In this document: one piece after another, positions 8,691 to 17,978 of the stretch
How positions within the stretch are numbered: the first letter of the stretch is position 1
Layout of the letters: every line of letters starts with the position of its first letter
Assembly (NCBI RefSeq): GCF_002813135.1
Contig: NZ_PHTY01000001.1
Span: 1,111,501 to 1,175,500 of the forward strand
Length of the DNA stretch: 64,000 nucleotides
Direction of reading: 5' to 3'
From: Ulvibacter sp. MAR_2010_11
GTDB taxonomy: Bacteria; Bacteroidota; Bacteroidia; Flavobacteriales; Flavobacteriaceae
Position numbers and translations under genes: made by a program
The notes under the pieces: generated by a model
Database searches by the model: none
Told to the model about the DNA's origin: nothing
What the model saw: the letters and a program-made list of their open reading frames with translations, nothing else

Positions 8691-9539
8691 CTAAATCTCC
8701 TTTTTGAAGCAGTAAATTAGTGAAGAATACTCTTTTGTACCCATTGCTTTGATGTTGGACCACAAACCGATAAAAAAAGCTCTAATTGAAAACGTGGATC
8801 TTGTTTTATATTTTTCTGAAAGCAGACTCACATAAAACGAATCGAAAATCATAGGCTTTGTTTTTCTAAGATGAAATTGTTCCGAAAATAATTGTTTCAT
8901 CGAGTTTCTTGAAAAATGCCATAAATGTCTGGGCACATCAAAAGCAGCCCAAAACTCCTTATAATATTTTGCATCGAACGAATTGTAATTTGGAACTGCA
9001 ATTATTAAATGTCCCCCGGGTTTTACAAGTGCTTCAATTTTTTTTAAAGTGGTTTCCAAATCTGGCATATGCTCCAACACATGCCAAAGCGTAACCACAT
9101 CAAATTGTTTTCCGGAACAATCATCAATGGACCATTCCAATTCAATCCTTTTTTCCTTTGCCAAAGCACGTGCTCCAGGATTGGGCTCTACTCCACTAAC
9201 TTCCCAATTATGCACTTTGGCCAATTTCAAAAAGTCTCCGGTACCGGCACCAATATCCAACAAACTGCCGGCGCCTTTTTGCAAAGAAGTAATGAGTTTC
9301 AGTTTTTTTGAAAGCGAATATTTCTTTACCCATTGATATATGCTAGCCAGCATTCCACTATCTGAATCTGTATGTGAAATATAGGCGTCACTTTCGTAAT
9401 ACTTGGAAAGATCTTCGCTTTTGGGAGTAGGAAAAGTTACAAGCATTTCTTGCTCAGCATCGAACACCAAATCGAAAGATTCCCCTGAAACAAGGAAATC
9501 TTTAGTTTTCAAATAATGGCTTTTATTATTGTTCGTCAA
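8691..9539 (-). CDS. Class I SAM-dependent methyltransferase
   Basis: A 282-residue protein with a Rossmann-type methyltransferase domain. Motif I is LLDIGAGTGDF (about 93-103), the acidic VEPNPGA stretch follows, then WHVLEHMPDLE and the GGHLIIAVPNYNS motif. This resembles the Methyltransf_11/UbiG-like group that acts on small molecules or quinones; the substrate cannot be told. N-terminal residues 20-70 look like the short adaptor common to flavobacterial members. It follows mnmG on the same strand and the interval between them holds a parS-type site. Confidence 0.88.
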   Translation of the reverse strand: MTNNNKSHYLKTKDFLVSGESFDLVFDAEQEMLVTFPTPKSEDLSKYYESDAYISHTDSDSGMLASIYQWVKKYSLSKKLKLITSLQKGAGSLLDIGAGTGDFLKLAKVHNWEVSGVEPNPGARALAKEKRIELEWSIDDCSGKQFDVVTLWHVLEHMPDLETTLKKIEALVKPGGHLIIAVPNYNSFDAKYYKEFWAAFDVPRHLWHFSRNSMKQLFSEQFHLRKTKPMIFDSFYVSLLSEKYKTRSTFSIRAFFIGLWSNIKAMGTKEYSSLIYCFKKEI

Positions 9540-9553
9540 AATAGAAATTGGAA

Positions 9554-9569
9554 TGTTCCACGTGAAACA
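9554..9569. promoter_or_regulatory. parS-type ParB-binding site 1
   Basis: TGTTCCACGTGAAACA is an exact match to the bacterial parS consensus TGTTNCACGTGAAACA. It lies in the 36-bp gap between the mnmG stop and the methyltransferase start. ParB loads at such sites to organise and segregate the origin region. Confidence 0.75.
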
Positions 9570-9575
9570 ATGTGA

Positions 9576-11447
9576 CTAACGCCCCATATACACTAGCATC
9601 ACCGAAATATCATTTGGTGAAACACCACTAATTCGTGACGCCTGTGAAACCGTAGCAGGTTTAATATTATTTAATTTTTCTCTTGCCTCAAAGGAAAGTG
9701 ATTTAAGTTTTGAATAGTCAAAATTTGCAGGAATTTTGATTCCCTCCAAACGATTCAATTTATCGGCATTGTTCTTTTCCTTTTCAATATACCCCGCATA
9801 TTTTACCTGAATTTCGGTTTGCTGAAGGACTTCGGCATCGAGCTTGTTTTCAGTTACGAAATTCTCAACTACCTCAATTTTTCGCATATCGTCCATAACA
9901 ATATTAGGCCGCGAAAACAACTTAAACATTTTATCGCTTTGTTTAATTGTAGCCGATTCTCTAGATTCTAATATGGGATTTATAAGTTCCGGAGAAACGC
10001 TGGTTTCTTTAAAAAACTTAATAAACGCCTTAGATTTAGTTTTCTTTTCTTCCATTTTTCGCATGCGCTCCTCTCCTGCCAAGCCAATTTTGAACGATTT
10101 TGGAGTTAATCGAAAATCTGCGTTATCCTGTCGCAATAAGGTGCGGTATTCGGCGCGTGATGTAAACATTCTATAAGGCTCCTCGGTTCCTTTTGTAATA
10201 AGATCGTCTATTAGCACCCCTATATATGCCTCACTACGTGTTAAGGTAAACGGATCTTTTTCGTGTACTTTTAAGTGGGCGTTGATCCCTGCCATCAATC
10301 CTTGAGAGGCCGCTTCTTCATACCCGGTTGTGCCATTAATCTGTCCCGCAAAGTACAATCCGGAAACCAATTTGGTTTCCAAAGTATGCTTTAATTGCGT
10401 GGGCGGAAAGTAATCGTATTCAATTGCATATCCAGGACGAAAGAATTTTACGTTTTCAAATCCTTCAACCTGTCGTAACGCTTTCGCCTGAACATCTTCC
10501 GGCAACGAAGTTGAAAATCCGTTTACGTAGTATTCTACGGTGTCCCATCCTTCAGGCTCTACAAACAATTGATGTCTGTCCTTGTCGGCAAAACGGTTAA
10601 TTTTATCTTCAATAGATGGGCAATACCTGGGGCCAATACTTTTTATCGCACCATTGAACATAGGAGATCGATCAAAACCTTCTTTCAACAAATTATGAAC
10701 TGTTGGGCTCGTATACGTCATATGACAAGCTCTTTGTTCTTTCAAGGGCTGGGTGCTGTCCAAATAAGAAAACTTTTCGGGATTTTCATCTCCCGGTTGA
10801 ATTACCATTTTTGAAAAATCCAAAGATCTTCCATCAACTCTTGGAGGTGTTCCCGTTTTCATTCTTCCGGAATCGAATCCCAAATTGACCAAATCTTTGG
10901 TAATTCCTGTAGCAGCTTGTTCTCCCGCGCGTCCTCCGCCGAACTGCTTTTCTCCTATATGAATGAGTCCGTTTAAGAAAGTCCCATTGGTTAAAACAAC
11001 ACTTTTTGCACGAACTTCTAATCCCAATGAAGTTCTAACTCCTACAATACGATCTCCTTCAACGAGAATTCCGGCAACCATCTCCTGATAAAAATCGAGA
11101 TTTTTTGTTTGTTCCAACATCAAGCGCCAGGTTTCAGAAAAACGCATACGATCGCTTTGCACCCTAGGACTCCACATTGCGGGTCCTTTAGATTTATTAA
11201 GCATTTTAAATTGTATTGCTGTTTTATCTGAAATAATCCCACTATATCCACCAATAGCATCAATCTCACGTACAATCTGCCCCTTGGCAATACCACCCAT
11301 AGCAGGGTTGCAGGACATCTGACCAATATTCTGAAGGTTCATGGTAATGAGCAGGGTTTTTGATCCCATATTCGCAGCTGCAGCCGCAGCTTCAGACCCC
11401 GCATGGCCCGCGCCAACTACTATTACATCGTATTCTTTTTGAAACAT
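9576..11447 (-). CDS. mnmG: tRNA uridine-34 5-carboxymethylaminomethyl modification enzyme MnmG (GidA)
   Basis: A 623-residue FAD enzyme of normal length. The dinucleotide-binding motif [12 protein letters not shown] is at 10-21, and family blocks follow: [42 protein letters not shown], and the C-terminal KYAGYIEKE and [13 protein letters not shown]. With MnmE (not in this window) it modifies wobble uridines of tRNAs in the cytoplasm. In many bacteria mnmG sits beside the replication origin and the parAB genes. Here it is bracketed by two parS-type sites, the right one 10 bp upstream of its start codon. Confidence 0.97.
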   Translation of the reverse strand: MFQKEYDVIVVGAGHAGSEAAAAAANMGSKTLLITMNLQNIGQMSCNPAMGGIAKGQIVREIDAIGGYSGIISDKTAIQFKMLNKSKGPAMWSPRVQSDRMRFSETWRLMLEQTKNLDFYQEMVAGILVEGDRIVGVRTSLGLEVRAKSVVLTNGTFLNGLIHIGEKQFGGGRAGEQAATGITKDLVNLGFDSGRMKTGTPPRVDGRSLDFSKMVIQPGDENPEKFSYLDSTQPLKEQRACHMTYTSPTVHNLLKEGFDRSPMFNGAIKSIGPRYCPSIEDKINRFADKDRHQLFVEPEGWDTVEYYVNGFSTSLPEDVQAKALRQVEGFENVKFFRPGYAIEYDYFPPTQLKHTLETKLVSGLYFAGQINGTTGYEEAASQGLMAGINAHLKVHEKDPFTLTRSEAYIGVLIDDLITKGTEEPYRMFTSRAEYRTLLRQDNADFRLTPKSFKIGLAGEERMRKMEEKKTKSKAFIKFFKETSVSPELINPILESRESATIKQSDKMFKLFSRPNIVMDDMRKIEVVENFVTENKLDAEVLQQTEIQVKYAGYIEKEKNNADKLNRLEGIKIPANFDYSKLKSLSFEAREKLNNIKPATVSQASRISGVSPNDISVMLVYMGR

Positions 11448-11456
11448 ATCTTAAAT

Positions 11457-11472
11457 TGTTCCACGTGGAACA
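11457..11472. promoter_or_regulatory. parS-type ParB-binding site 2
   Basis: TGTTCCACGTGGAACA is a perfect 16-bp palindrome differing from the parS consensus TGTTNCACGTGAAACA at one base. It sits immediately upstream of mnmG, 1.9 kb from site 1. Confidence 0.7.
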
Positions 11473-11557
11473 TTGACTATTTTATTAGGGCCGCAAAGAT
11501 ACAGTAAATTCCTTAAAATCAGTTAGTTAAAAGTATAATAATCTGATTATCAATTAA

Positions 11558-11974
11558 CTAAGCGGTAGAAAGCTTAGCGAGCGCTTCGTTTTCCTTAGTT
11601 CTCATTAGAGAAGAATCATTGTCAGATTTATCCTTATACCCGCAATAATGCAGGATTCCGTGAATAATTACGCGATGTAACTCTTCTTCAAAAGAAACCG
11701 AATATGTTAAAGCATTCTCGCGAACTCTTTCAACAGAGATGTATATTTCACCGTGAATCTGTTTTCCCAAACTGTAATCGAAACTAATAATGTCGGTAAG
11801 TGTATCGTGCTTTAGATATTCAACATTCAGCTTGTGTAAAAATGCATCATCACAAAACACAACTGATATATCCCCTTCCTCAAAATCTTCAGCCGTAATA
11901 ACTCCGGAAATCCATTTGGAAATTTCAGAGGTGTTTTTCAGATCAAAATCTGTTTCAGAAAAAAAATCAATCAT
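11558..11974 (-). CDS. ybeY: rRNA maturation RNase YbeY
   Basis: A 138-residue zinc metalloprotein of the UPF0054 family. The metal motif appears as HRVIIHGILHYCGYKDK: the first two histidines of HGxLHxxGYxH are present, but the third ligand position carries K/D instead of histidine, as is seen in other Bacteroidota members. YbeY takes part in 16S rRNA 3'-end maturation and ribosome quality control. Its first 8 bp overlap the 3' end of the upstream DUF4175 gene on the same strand, so the two are probably translated together, with mnmG downstream. Confidence 0.9.
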   Translation of the reverse strand: MIDFFSETDFDLKNTSEISKWISGVITAEDFEEGDISVVFCDDAFLHKLNVEYLKHDTLTDIISFDYSLGKQIHGEIYISVERVRENALTYSVSFEEELHRVIIHGILHYCGYKDKSDNDSSLMRTKENEALAKLSTA

Positions 11975-14900
11975 CCTTCTTTTTAAAATAAGTCTGTACT
12001 TTTTCCTTGTATTCCTGCCGTAAAGGCAAAGCTTCTCTGTTCAAAATTTCGGTAGTATTAAAATACTTTTTTACCTCATCGGGGGACAACCGAAGGGTGT
12101 TTTCATAATTCATTCGGTTGGTGCGAGATTCTCTTCTGGTTTCCTGTCCTTGCTCGAAATCTGCCTTGTCCAGTTTCAACAATTCATACTTTAAATTAAG
12201 CATCTTTTGCAGTGTACGCTGATTAAATCCTTTGTCCAGCAACTGTTGTTCAATATCCTCCATTTTTCGAAGCAAATCCCCGCCTTTTCCCTGAAGTCCT
12301 TCTTTGCTTAATCTGTCCTGAAGTTGCTGTCTGAGCATTTGCTGTTGTTTGTAAATTTCATACAACTCACCATTCATATTCTCATTGTCGCCCTCTCCAT
12401 TTTCATCATCCTTATTGCCGTTATTTCCGTCTTTTCCGTCTTTGCCATCACCCTTTCCTTCACCACTGCCTTCGCCCTGTCCTTTTCCTTCACCCTGGCC
12501 CTCGCCGTCTCCTTCACCTTCTCCTTCGCCCTCCCCCTGGCCTTGCTTCCCCTTTTCCATTCCCTTCTTCATTTTCTCTCCCAGACTTTCTTGCTTTTTT
12601 ATGATGTCGGGAAGCTGAAAACCCTTTCCTTGCCCTTGTCCTTCACCCTGACCCTTACCTTTCCCGGATCCCGACCCTGCACCGGACAATTGCATGGCAT
12701 TTTGCATGTTTTGAAGTAAATCACTCAATAAAATTGCCAGTTCGTTAGCGCCGGTAACTGTGTATTGCTGATTGGAAATTCCTTGTCGCATCTGATTTTC
12801 GGCAAGGCGTTCCAGAGACTTGTCTATGTTGTATTGCACTTCGGTAAGTGATTCGTTTATAGGCGTGCTTATCATAGGTTGTCGGAGCGACAAAGCAAAC
12901 AAACTATCGTCTATATGCTGAAAATTTTGTTTTAAATCGTTTTGAATGTTGAGCTTCTTTCCAAAAACAGGATTGCCATATTCGGTCTTTTTAAATTCTT
13001 CCATTAAATTTTCCTGTTCAAAAGAAAAAACCACCAAATTATCCAAGATCTGCCGCAGCATTTCGACATCTTCTTCAATACTATCCATTTGCCCGGCCTG
13101 CATTTGCATCTGCATCTGCTGCCCCATTTGCTTCATCTTTTTTCCTGCCTTTTTCTGGTTTTGAGAGGCCCCCGGGGTATTTTTCTGCTCCAACTTGTCC
13201 GTTGCCTTTTGCTGCTCCTCTTCCACTTCCTTCTCGCCCGACTTGTCCTGTGGGATATCCATTGGTTCTTTCAAGCCGTCATTTTCCTTTTTAAGTTCCT
13301 CAAGTTCCTTTTGGTATTCCTCAAACTTCTCGTTTAATTCCTCCTGTTTTTCTTTGGTATTTTGATCTTCGGGAGCGTCTGCCAATTTTTCCTGCTCATC
13401 ACCAAGTTTAAATATTTCCTCGGCCAGTTTTTCAGCTTTTTTGGCAACATAGTACCTCTTTGTTAACTCAAGCAGTTGCTCCAAGTTCTTCTCCTGATTC
13501 TTATTCTGTTTGGCAAGATTCTCTAGCTTTTCGGTAAGATCTTCCTTCTTAATCTTTTCCTGTAGTTTTTCGAGTTCATCCAACAGCTTTTCATTTTCTT
13601 TCAATCGCTCTTCATTTTCTTCTAAACGATCTTTAAGTTGTTCTTTGAACGTATCATTCTCTTCATTTTCTGGCTGAAAATTTTCCAAATTCTCCTTCAG
13701 CTCCTTTGAAAAATTCTTCATCATCTCTTCCTGCTGCTTTTGTCTTTGTATAAAATTCTCCAGCTTCTTTTTATCATTCCAGTTCAGCTCGTTCTTTTCC
13801 TTTTGTGTCTTTGAAAGCTCTTCCAGCGTTTTCTCCTGATCCTTCAAATTCTCCAACGACTTGTCTAAGCCTTTGATAGAATTCTCCTGATTCTTTAACT
13901 GTTCGTTTTCCTTTTCATCCTGAGTTAATTTTCTGAAGGAATACATCCCCGATTTGCTGGATTTAAATTTATGGATCGCATCGTTGTCAAATACTTCAAA
14001 ATAGTACTCGTAGGCTACTCCATCGGTTAGCTGAAGCCTCCCCGGAAAGGTATATACAAACTGGTCGAAGTTGGTTTTGGTAAGTGGTAAGGTCTCTGTC
14101 TGCTTTTGGGCGTCCTCCCCTTCAGGATAATACACCAAGCGCAGTTTTGTCAGGCCATAATCATCACTCACGCGTCCTAAAAAGAACACCCGCTGACTGT
14201 CTGTGCTATCTTGTTTTGATTGTACATCGATCTCGGGATATTCGTCTTTCACTACGCCTAATGTAAACGAAAGGTTTTCGTATTCCTGCAAATTTTTATT
14301 TGAAGTAGTAATGGCATAATCCAGTTTGGAGTACACGCTTTTATCCAAAGAAAATTGCTGCGCCTTCGAGGCGAAAGCATAGGCAGTATCCTTTGTTTTT
14401 AAATGAACGGCTTCGGTGTTTTTGGTATTCACTCTCCAGGAAACCCGTGTCCCTTCGGGAATTGTCGCATTACCTGTGCTTTTTAAAATTTCATCCCGCT
14501 TGCCGGTGTGGTTTGGATAGTTAAGCAACATTTCGAAAGTCACCAGGGACGGTGTTTTCACCACATCTATGGTATAAGCTTTCGAAGTAACCTTATTCCC
14601 CTTTAATTGAAACTCAATTTTATCTACAGGTTGTAAAAAGGTATACTCAAAAAGTCCCGGAGCAGTTTGTTGTAAATAGTAGGTTTCGTTGTTGTAACTA
14701 ATACTCGCATTTTCGGGAACCACTTCTCCTTCCGTGCGCACCTTTAAAGTAAAGTTTTTGTTCTCGATGGCATTTAGATTCTCATTCAACACATGAAAAG
14801 AAAACGGAGCAGGAGGTTCATAGGCCGTATCGTAGTTTACAACACGGGTATAGCTGCTTGAAAATATGTCCTTATCGCCTAAAACACTGAACAAAACAAA

Positions 14901-15386
14901 AATTACCACCGGAATTGCAGCATATTTAAGGTATTTGGCGTTCTTTTTAAAGTTTACAGCGCTTTTAAACTGAATGGGTTGTAATTCGCCTGCTTTCTGA
15001 TCGATGCTTGCTGCCAGTAATTCGCTTTCTCGTTGATTCTGATTTAGCTGAATTACATTCAGTAGTTTATCACTCACCTGCGGAAAATGATTTCCAATAA
15101 TCTTTGAAGCTTCTTCGTGTGTGATTCCGGACTGAAGCTTAAACAACCTGGCTAGCGGAATGGCAATAAACCGTATAAATAACCCCGCTTCCACCGCAAC
15201 AAATGTCCAAAACAAAAAAGCGCGTCCGGTAGGATTCAACCATAAAAAATATTCTACGAGCAACGTGACCAAAAAATACAGTAGCCCAATGGCAAAAAAG
15301 AGAATCACCCCCTTGATCAACTCATTGGTGTAGTATTTTTTGATAAATTGTTCCAGCTTTTGCTGAATGATACTAAATGTGCTCAT
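11967..15386 (-). CDS. DUF4175 family large membrane protein
   Basis: A 1139-residue protein matching the DUF4175 family. Three hydrophobic segments lie in the first 180 residues (about 20-45, 55-80 and 150-168). A predicted periplasmic beta-rich region runs to about 500, then a long charged coiled-coil region rich in K, E, Q and L (about 500-760). A low-complexity stretch of repeated GEGQG/GEGEG/GKGQG units follows at about 905-1010, and then a Q/L-rich C-terminal helix region. The function is unknown; size and architecture suggest a scaffold at the inner membrane. It overlaps ybeY by 8 bp. Confidence 0.85.
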   Translation of the reverse strand: MSTFSIIQQKLEQFIKKYYTNELIKGVILFFAIGLLYFLVTLLVEYFLWLNPTGRAFLFWTFVAVEAGLFIRFIAIPLARLFKLQSGITHEEASKIIGNHFPQVSDKLLNVIQLNQNQRESELLAASIDQKAGELQPIQFKSAVNFKKNAKYLKYAAIPVVIFVLFSVLGDKDIFSSSYTRVVNYDTAYEPPAPFSFHVLNENLNAIENKNFTLKVRTEGEVVPENASISYNNETYYLQQTAPGLFEYTFLQPVDKIEFQLKGNKVTSKAYTIDVVKTPSLVTFEMLLNYPNHTGKRDEILKSTGNATIPEGTRVSWRVNTKNTEAVHLKTKDTAYAFASKAQQFSLDKSVYSKLDYAITTSNKNLQEYENLSFTLGVVKDEYPEIDVQSKQDSTDSQRVFFLGRVSDDYGLTKLRLVYYPEGEDAQKQTETLPLTKTNFDQFVYTFPGRLQLTDGVAYEYYFEVFDNDAIHKFKSSKSGMYSFRKLTQDEKENEQLKNQENSIKGLDKSLENLKDQEKTLEELSKTQKEKNELNWNDKKKLENFIQRQKQQEEMMKNFSKELKENLENFQPENEENDTFKEQLKDRLEENEERLKENEKLLDELEKLQEKIKKEDLTEKLENLAKQNKNQEKNLEQLLELTKRYYVAKKAEKLAEEIFKLGDEQEKLADAPEDQNTKEKQEELNEKFEEYQKELEELKKENDGLKEPMDIPQDKSGEKEVEEEQQKATDKLEQKNTPGASQNQKKAGKKMKQMGQQMQMQMQAGQMDSIEEDVEMLRQILDNLVVFSFEQENLMEEFKKTEYGNPVFGKKLNIQNDLKQNFQHIDDSLFALSLRQPMISTPINESLTEVQYNIDKSLERLAENQMRQGISNQQYTVTGANELAILLSDLLQNMQNAMQLSGAGSGSGKGKGQGEGQGQGKGFQLPDIIKKQESLGEKMKKGMEKGKQGQGEGEGEGEGDGEGQGEGKGQGEGSGEGKGDGKDGKDGNNGNKDDENGEGDNENMNGELYEIYKQQQMLRQQLQDRLSKEGLQGKGGDLLRKMEDIEQQLLDKGFNQRTLQKMLNLKYELLKLDKADFEQGQETRRESRTNRMNYENTLRLSPDEVKKYFNTTEILNREALPLRQEYKEKVQTYFKKKDD

Positions 15387-15464
15387 GTAACGATCTTACT
15401 TAAAAACAGAACTCCTAAATTACAATAATATTTCGTATCAAAAACTACTCCAAAACCGCTTACA

Positions 15465-15635
15465 ATGAAGGATATAAAATACCTGGCTGCGTTTTCAATT
15501 CCCGTAGGCGCTTTAATTGGTTTGTTATTAAGAGGGTGTCGGGTGTTTATTACTCCCATTTTTGTCATTATTCTGTTGTCGCCGGGGTGGTTTTCAATGA
15601 TGAATAATCGAATTCCTATTGCAATGCGGCCCTAG
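15465..15635 (+). pseudogene. Possible N-terminal remnant of an AlkB-like membrane monooxygenase, or a small membrane protein
   Basis: A 56-codon frame beginning MKDIKYLAAFSIPVGALIGL resembles the first transmembrane hairpin of flavobacterial alkane 1-monooxygenase/fatty acid desaturase-like proteins (pattern KYLxAxxIPxxAxIGL...FxTPxFxF). After residue 40 the resemblance is lost and the frame stops, with no trace of the histidine boxes. It fills most of the 322-bp interval between the DUF4175 gene and gltX. I read it as decayed, but an intact 56-residue membrane peptide cannot be excluded. The similarity is from memory, not from a search. Confidence 0.35.
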
Positions 15636-15648
15636 GATTGTATCTTTG
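15619..15648 (+). promoter_or_regulatory. gltX promoter (TTG -33 and TATCTTTG -7, 19-bp spacer)
   Basis: TTG at 15619-15621 and TATCTTTG at 15641-15648 are separated by exactly 19 bp, the Bacteroidota housekeeping sigma consensus. It leaves a leader of about 55 nt before gltX. Confidence 0.75.
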
Positions 15649-15684
15649 CCCTTTTAAATAGTTTAGTTCAATCATTTAATAAGA

Positions 15685-15702
15685 TTCCCGCCAAGGCGGG
15701 AA
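15685..15702. repeat. GC-rich palindrome in the gltX leader
   Basis: TTCCCGCC-AA-GGCGGGAA, perfect 8-bp arms in an AT-rich setting, ending 6 bases before the gltX ATG. It could fold in the mRNA leader. Related palindromes occur at 21972-21992 and 49442-49459. Confidence 0.6.
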
Positions 15703-15708
15703 ATAAAT

Positions 15709-17220
15709 ATGTCTCAAAAAGTTCGTGTGCGTTTTGCGCCCAGCCCAACCGGGCCTCTACATATTGGCGGAGTTAGAACCGCGCTATTCAACTATTTGTT
15801 TGCCAAAAAACACGGAGGCGACTTTGTGCTTCGTATTGAAGATACAGATCAGAATCGATATGTTGAAGGTGCTGAAGAATACATCATTGAAGCCCTTAAC
15901 TGGCTAAACATCCCCTTTGATGAAGGTCCCGGAAAAGAAAAAGCTTGCGGACCATACCGACAAAGTGAACGTAAAAATTTGTACAAACAATATGCCGACA
16001 GACTTATTGATGAAGGCAATGCGTACTATGCCTTTGATACTTCGGAAGAATTGGATTTTCATCGAAAAGACCACGAAGCCAAGGGAAAAACTTTTATCTA
16101 CAACTGGCATAACCGATTAAAACTGAAAAACTCACTGGCGCTTTCTTCGGAAGAAGTTCAAAAAAAATTAGCTGCCGGTGAAGAATATGTTATAAGATTT
16201 AAATCGCCCGAAAACGAAGAATTAAAGTTATTCGATATAATCCGCGGAGAAGTGGTAATTGATACCAATGTATTGGACGACAAGGTCTTATTTAAAAGTG
16301 ATGGCATGCCTACTTACCATTTGGCAAACATTGTAGATGACCATTTAATGGAGATAACCCATGTGATTCGGGGAGAAGAATGGTTACCCTCTTTGGCTTT
16401 ACACGTTCTTTTATACCGTGCTTTTGGATGGAATGCGCCTCAGTTTGCGCATTTACCATTAATTATGAAACCTGAAGGAAAGGGCAAGCTCAGTAAACGG
16501 GATGGTGATAAAATGGGCTTCCCGGTATTTCCCCTGGAATGGAAAACGGGCGAAGGAGATGTATTTTCAGGATATAGAGAAGATGACTATCTTCCTGAAG
16601 CAGTTGTAAATATGCTCGCATTTTTGGGTTGGAATCCCGGAACGGAACAGGAAATATTCAATCTCGAAGAATTATGTACTGCGTTCGAACTGGAACGGGT
16701 GCACAAGGCAGGAGCCAAATTCGATCCCGAAAAAACTAAATGGTTTCAGCATCATTACCTTCAGGAAATGGACGAAACTGTATTAACGACTCAATTTTCA
16801 ACATTACTCAAGGAAAAGAATATCGCCACAACATTGGATCTTTCAAAAATTGTTTCCTTACTCAAGGAAAGAGCCACATTTGTACAGGATATTTGGGAGC
16901 AGGGAAGTTTCTTTTTTGAAACTCCAACTTCTTACGACGAAAAAGCTTCAGCCAAGGCATTTAAGTCCGATACTGCGGAATTATTACAGGGCGTGCTCAC
17001 ATTGCTTGATGAGACGGCAGATTTTTCAGAAGCAACCCTTTCAGAAAAAATTAAAGGTTGGATTACGTCTAAAGATATAGGCTTCGGAAAGGTAATGATG
17101 CCGTTGCGATTGGCATTGGTGGGTGAAATGAAAGGTCCCGATGTATTTGAGATCGCTTCCTTATTAGGGAAGGAAGAAACAGTTAAACGCGTTCAAAAGG
17201 CTATTGATTCCCTATCCTAA
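15709..17220 (+). CDS. gltX: Glutamate--tRNA ligase
   Basis: A 503-residue class I aminoacyl-tRNA synthetase. The HIGH motif is in RFAPSPTGPLHIGGVRTALF (H18-I-G-G) and the KMSKS equivalent is KLSKR at 260-264. The C-terminal helical anticodon-binding domain is present. It charges tRNA-Glu, possibly also tRNA-Gln in organisms lacking GlnRS, but glnS is encoded nearby so a discriminating enzyme is expected. Its promoter and a GC-rich hairpin lie directly upstream. The stop overlaps the convergent outer membrane gene by 4 bp. Confidence 0.97.
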   Translation: MSQKVRVRFAPSPTGPLHIGGVRTALFNYLFAKKHGGDFVLRIEDTDQNRYVEGAEEYIIEALNWLNIPFDEGPGKEKACGPYRQSERKNLYKQYADRLIDEGNAYYAFDTSEELDFHRKDHEAKGKTFIYNWHNRLKLKNSLALSSEEVQKKLAAGEEYVIRFKSPENEELKLFDIIRGEVVIDTNVLDDKVLFKSDGMPTYHLANIVDDHLMEITHVIRGEEWLPSLALHVLLYRAFGWNAPQFAHLPLIMKPEGKGKLSKRDGDKMGFPVFPLEWKTGEGDVFSGYREDDYLPEAVVNMLAFLGWNPGTEQEIFNLEELCTAFELERVHKAGAKFDPEKTKWFQHHYLQEMDETVLTTQFSTLLKEKNIATTLDLSKIVSLLKERATFVQDIWEQGSFFFETPTSYDEKASAKAFKSDTAELLQGVLTLLDETADFSEATLSEKIKGWITSKDIGFGKVMMPLRLALVGEMKGPDVFEIASLLGKEETVKRVQKAIDSLS

Positions 17221-17888
17221 AAGTAAATAACCGCGGCAATAACGATGGTCGAACTATGACCGTCAAAATCGTCTTTCTCCAGGTTTTTATCATTCAGGTT
17301 TTTCAGCATATTGGTAACACCATACTGATATTGCGCGCTAAGACGAAAGTTCTCTAATCCGGCGGTAAGGCCGCCCATTACGTGAAAGTTGATCTTTGAT
17401 ATATCCTGAATATCTCCCGATCGAAGCGTAGTATACCCGTCTACAATGTAGTTTTCGTATTTGTCATTCTTCAGCTTCATTTTGCCATTTACATTGAGAA
17501 TGGGTCCAAATTCCAAACTTAAATGATGCTTGACGATATTGTAACTGGCCAGGAAGTTAATTTGTGCTGCTTGAATTGAATAAGGCACATATTGCTCATC
17601 GAAAACTCCTGAAATACCTCCCAGATCTCTTGCAAAAATACCGACCTCGGAACCGGAATAATTTATCCCATAAATTAAATCGAAATTGTTTCTAAAAGAG
17701 CCTCTAGTTGTAAACCCGGCCATAAAGCCTTCACTTTGTTTTGTGTTGAAATGTGATGTGGTAATATCGAAAAGTGTTAATCCGGCATTGATTCCCAGTC
17801 GGTTGTAAGATTCATAATTACGTTGCGAAAAAGTTTGTTGAATAAAAACAATAGAAATAGTAACGAAGAGAATGTTTCTTAGACTCAT
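17217..17888 (-). CDS. Porin family / outer membrane beta-barrel protein
   Basis: A 223-residue protein with a signal peptide (about 1-21, ending TFSQ) followed by alternating beta-strand pattern rich in aromatic and small residues, ending with the aromatic VIYF expected of barrel proteins recognised by the BAM complex. Motifs such as RLGINAGLTLFDI and FMAGFTTRGSF resemble the PorT/OMP_b-brl_2 group of Bacteroidota. The ligand or role is unknown. It converges on gltX with a 4-bp overlap and has no downstream partner. Confidence 0.8.
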   Translation of the reverse strand: MSLRNILFVTISIVFIQQTFSQRNYESYNRLGINAGLTLFDITTSHFNTKQSEGFMAGFTTRGSFRNNFDLIYGINYSGSEVGIFARDLGGISGVFDEQYVPYSIQAAQINFLASYNIVKHHLSLEFGPILNVNGKMKLKNDKYENYIVDGYTTLRSGDIQDISKINFHVMGGLTAGLENFRLSAQYQYGVTNMLKNLNDKNLEKDDFDGHSSTIVIAAVIYF

Positions 17889-17978
17889 AAAGTGCTTGGA
17901 TTGTTAAAAGTAAGGCGGGTAAAAATAGCTTTATTTTTGTATCTTCAACGTAGATATTAACTTAATATTTCAATTTGT

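Noticed and set aside
9164-9178. CACGTG core inside the methyltransferase gene as a further parS site
   Set aside because: Flanks do not match the consensus; other CACGTG cores at 18591, 27607, 31721, 34107 and 51078 fail likewise.
12385-12618. Proline/serine-rich open frame on the plus strand (and its neighbours 12324-12719, 13089-13337)
   Set aside because: It is the antisense of the Gly/Glu/Gln repeat of the DUF4175 gene; the composition is a mirror of the repeat, not a real protein.
15383-15568. 61-codon minus-strand frame in the DUF4175-gltX interval
   Set aside because: No recognisable features; it is the antisense of the alkB-like fragment.
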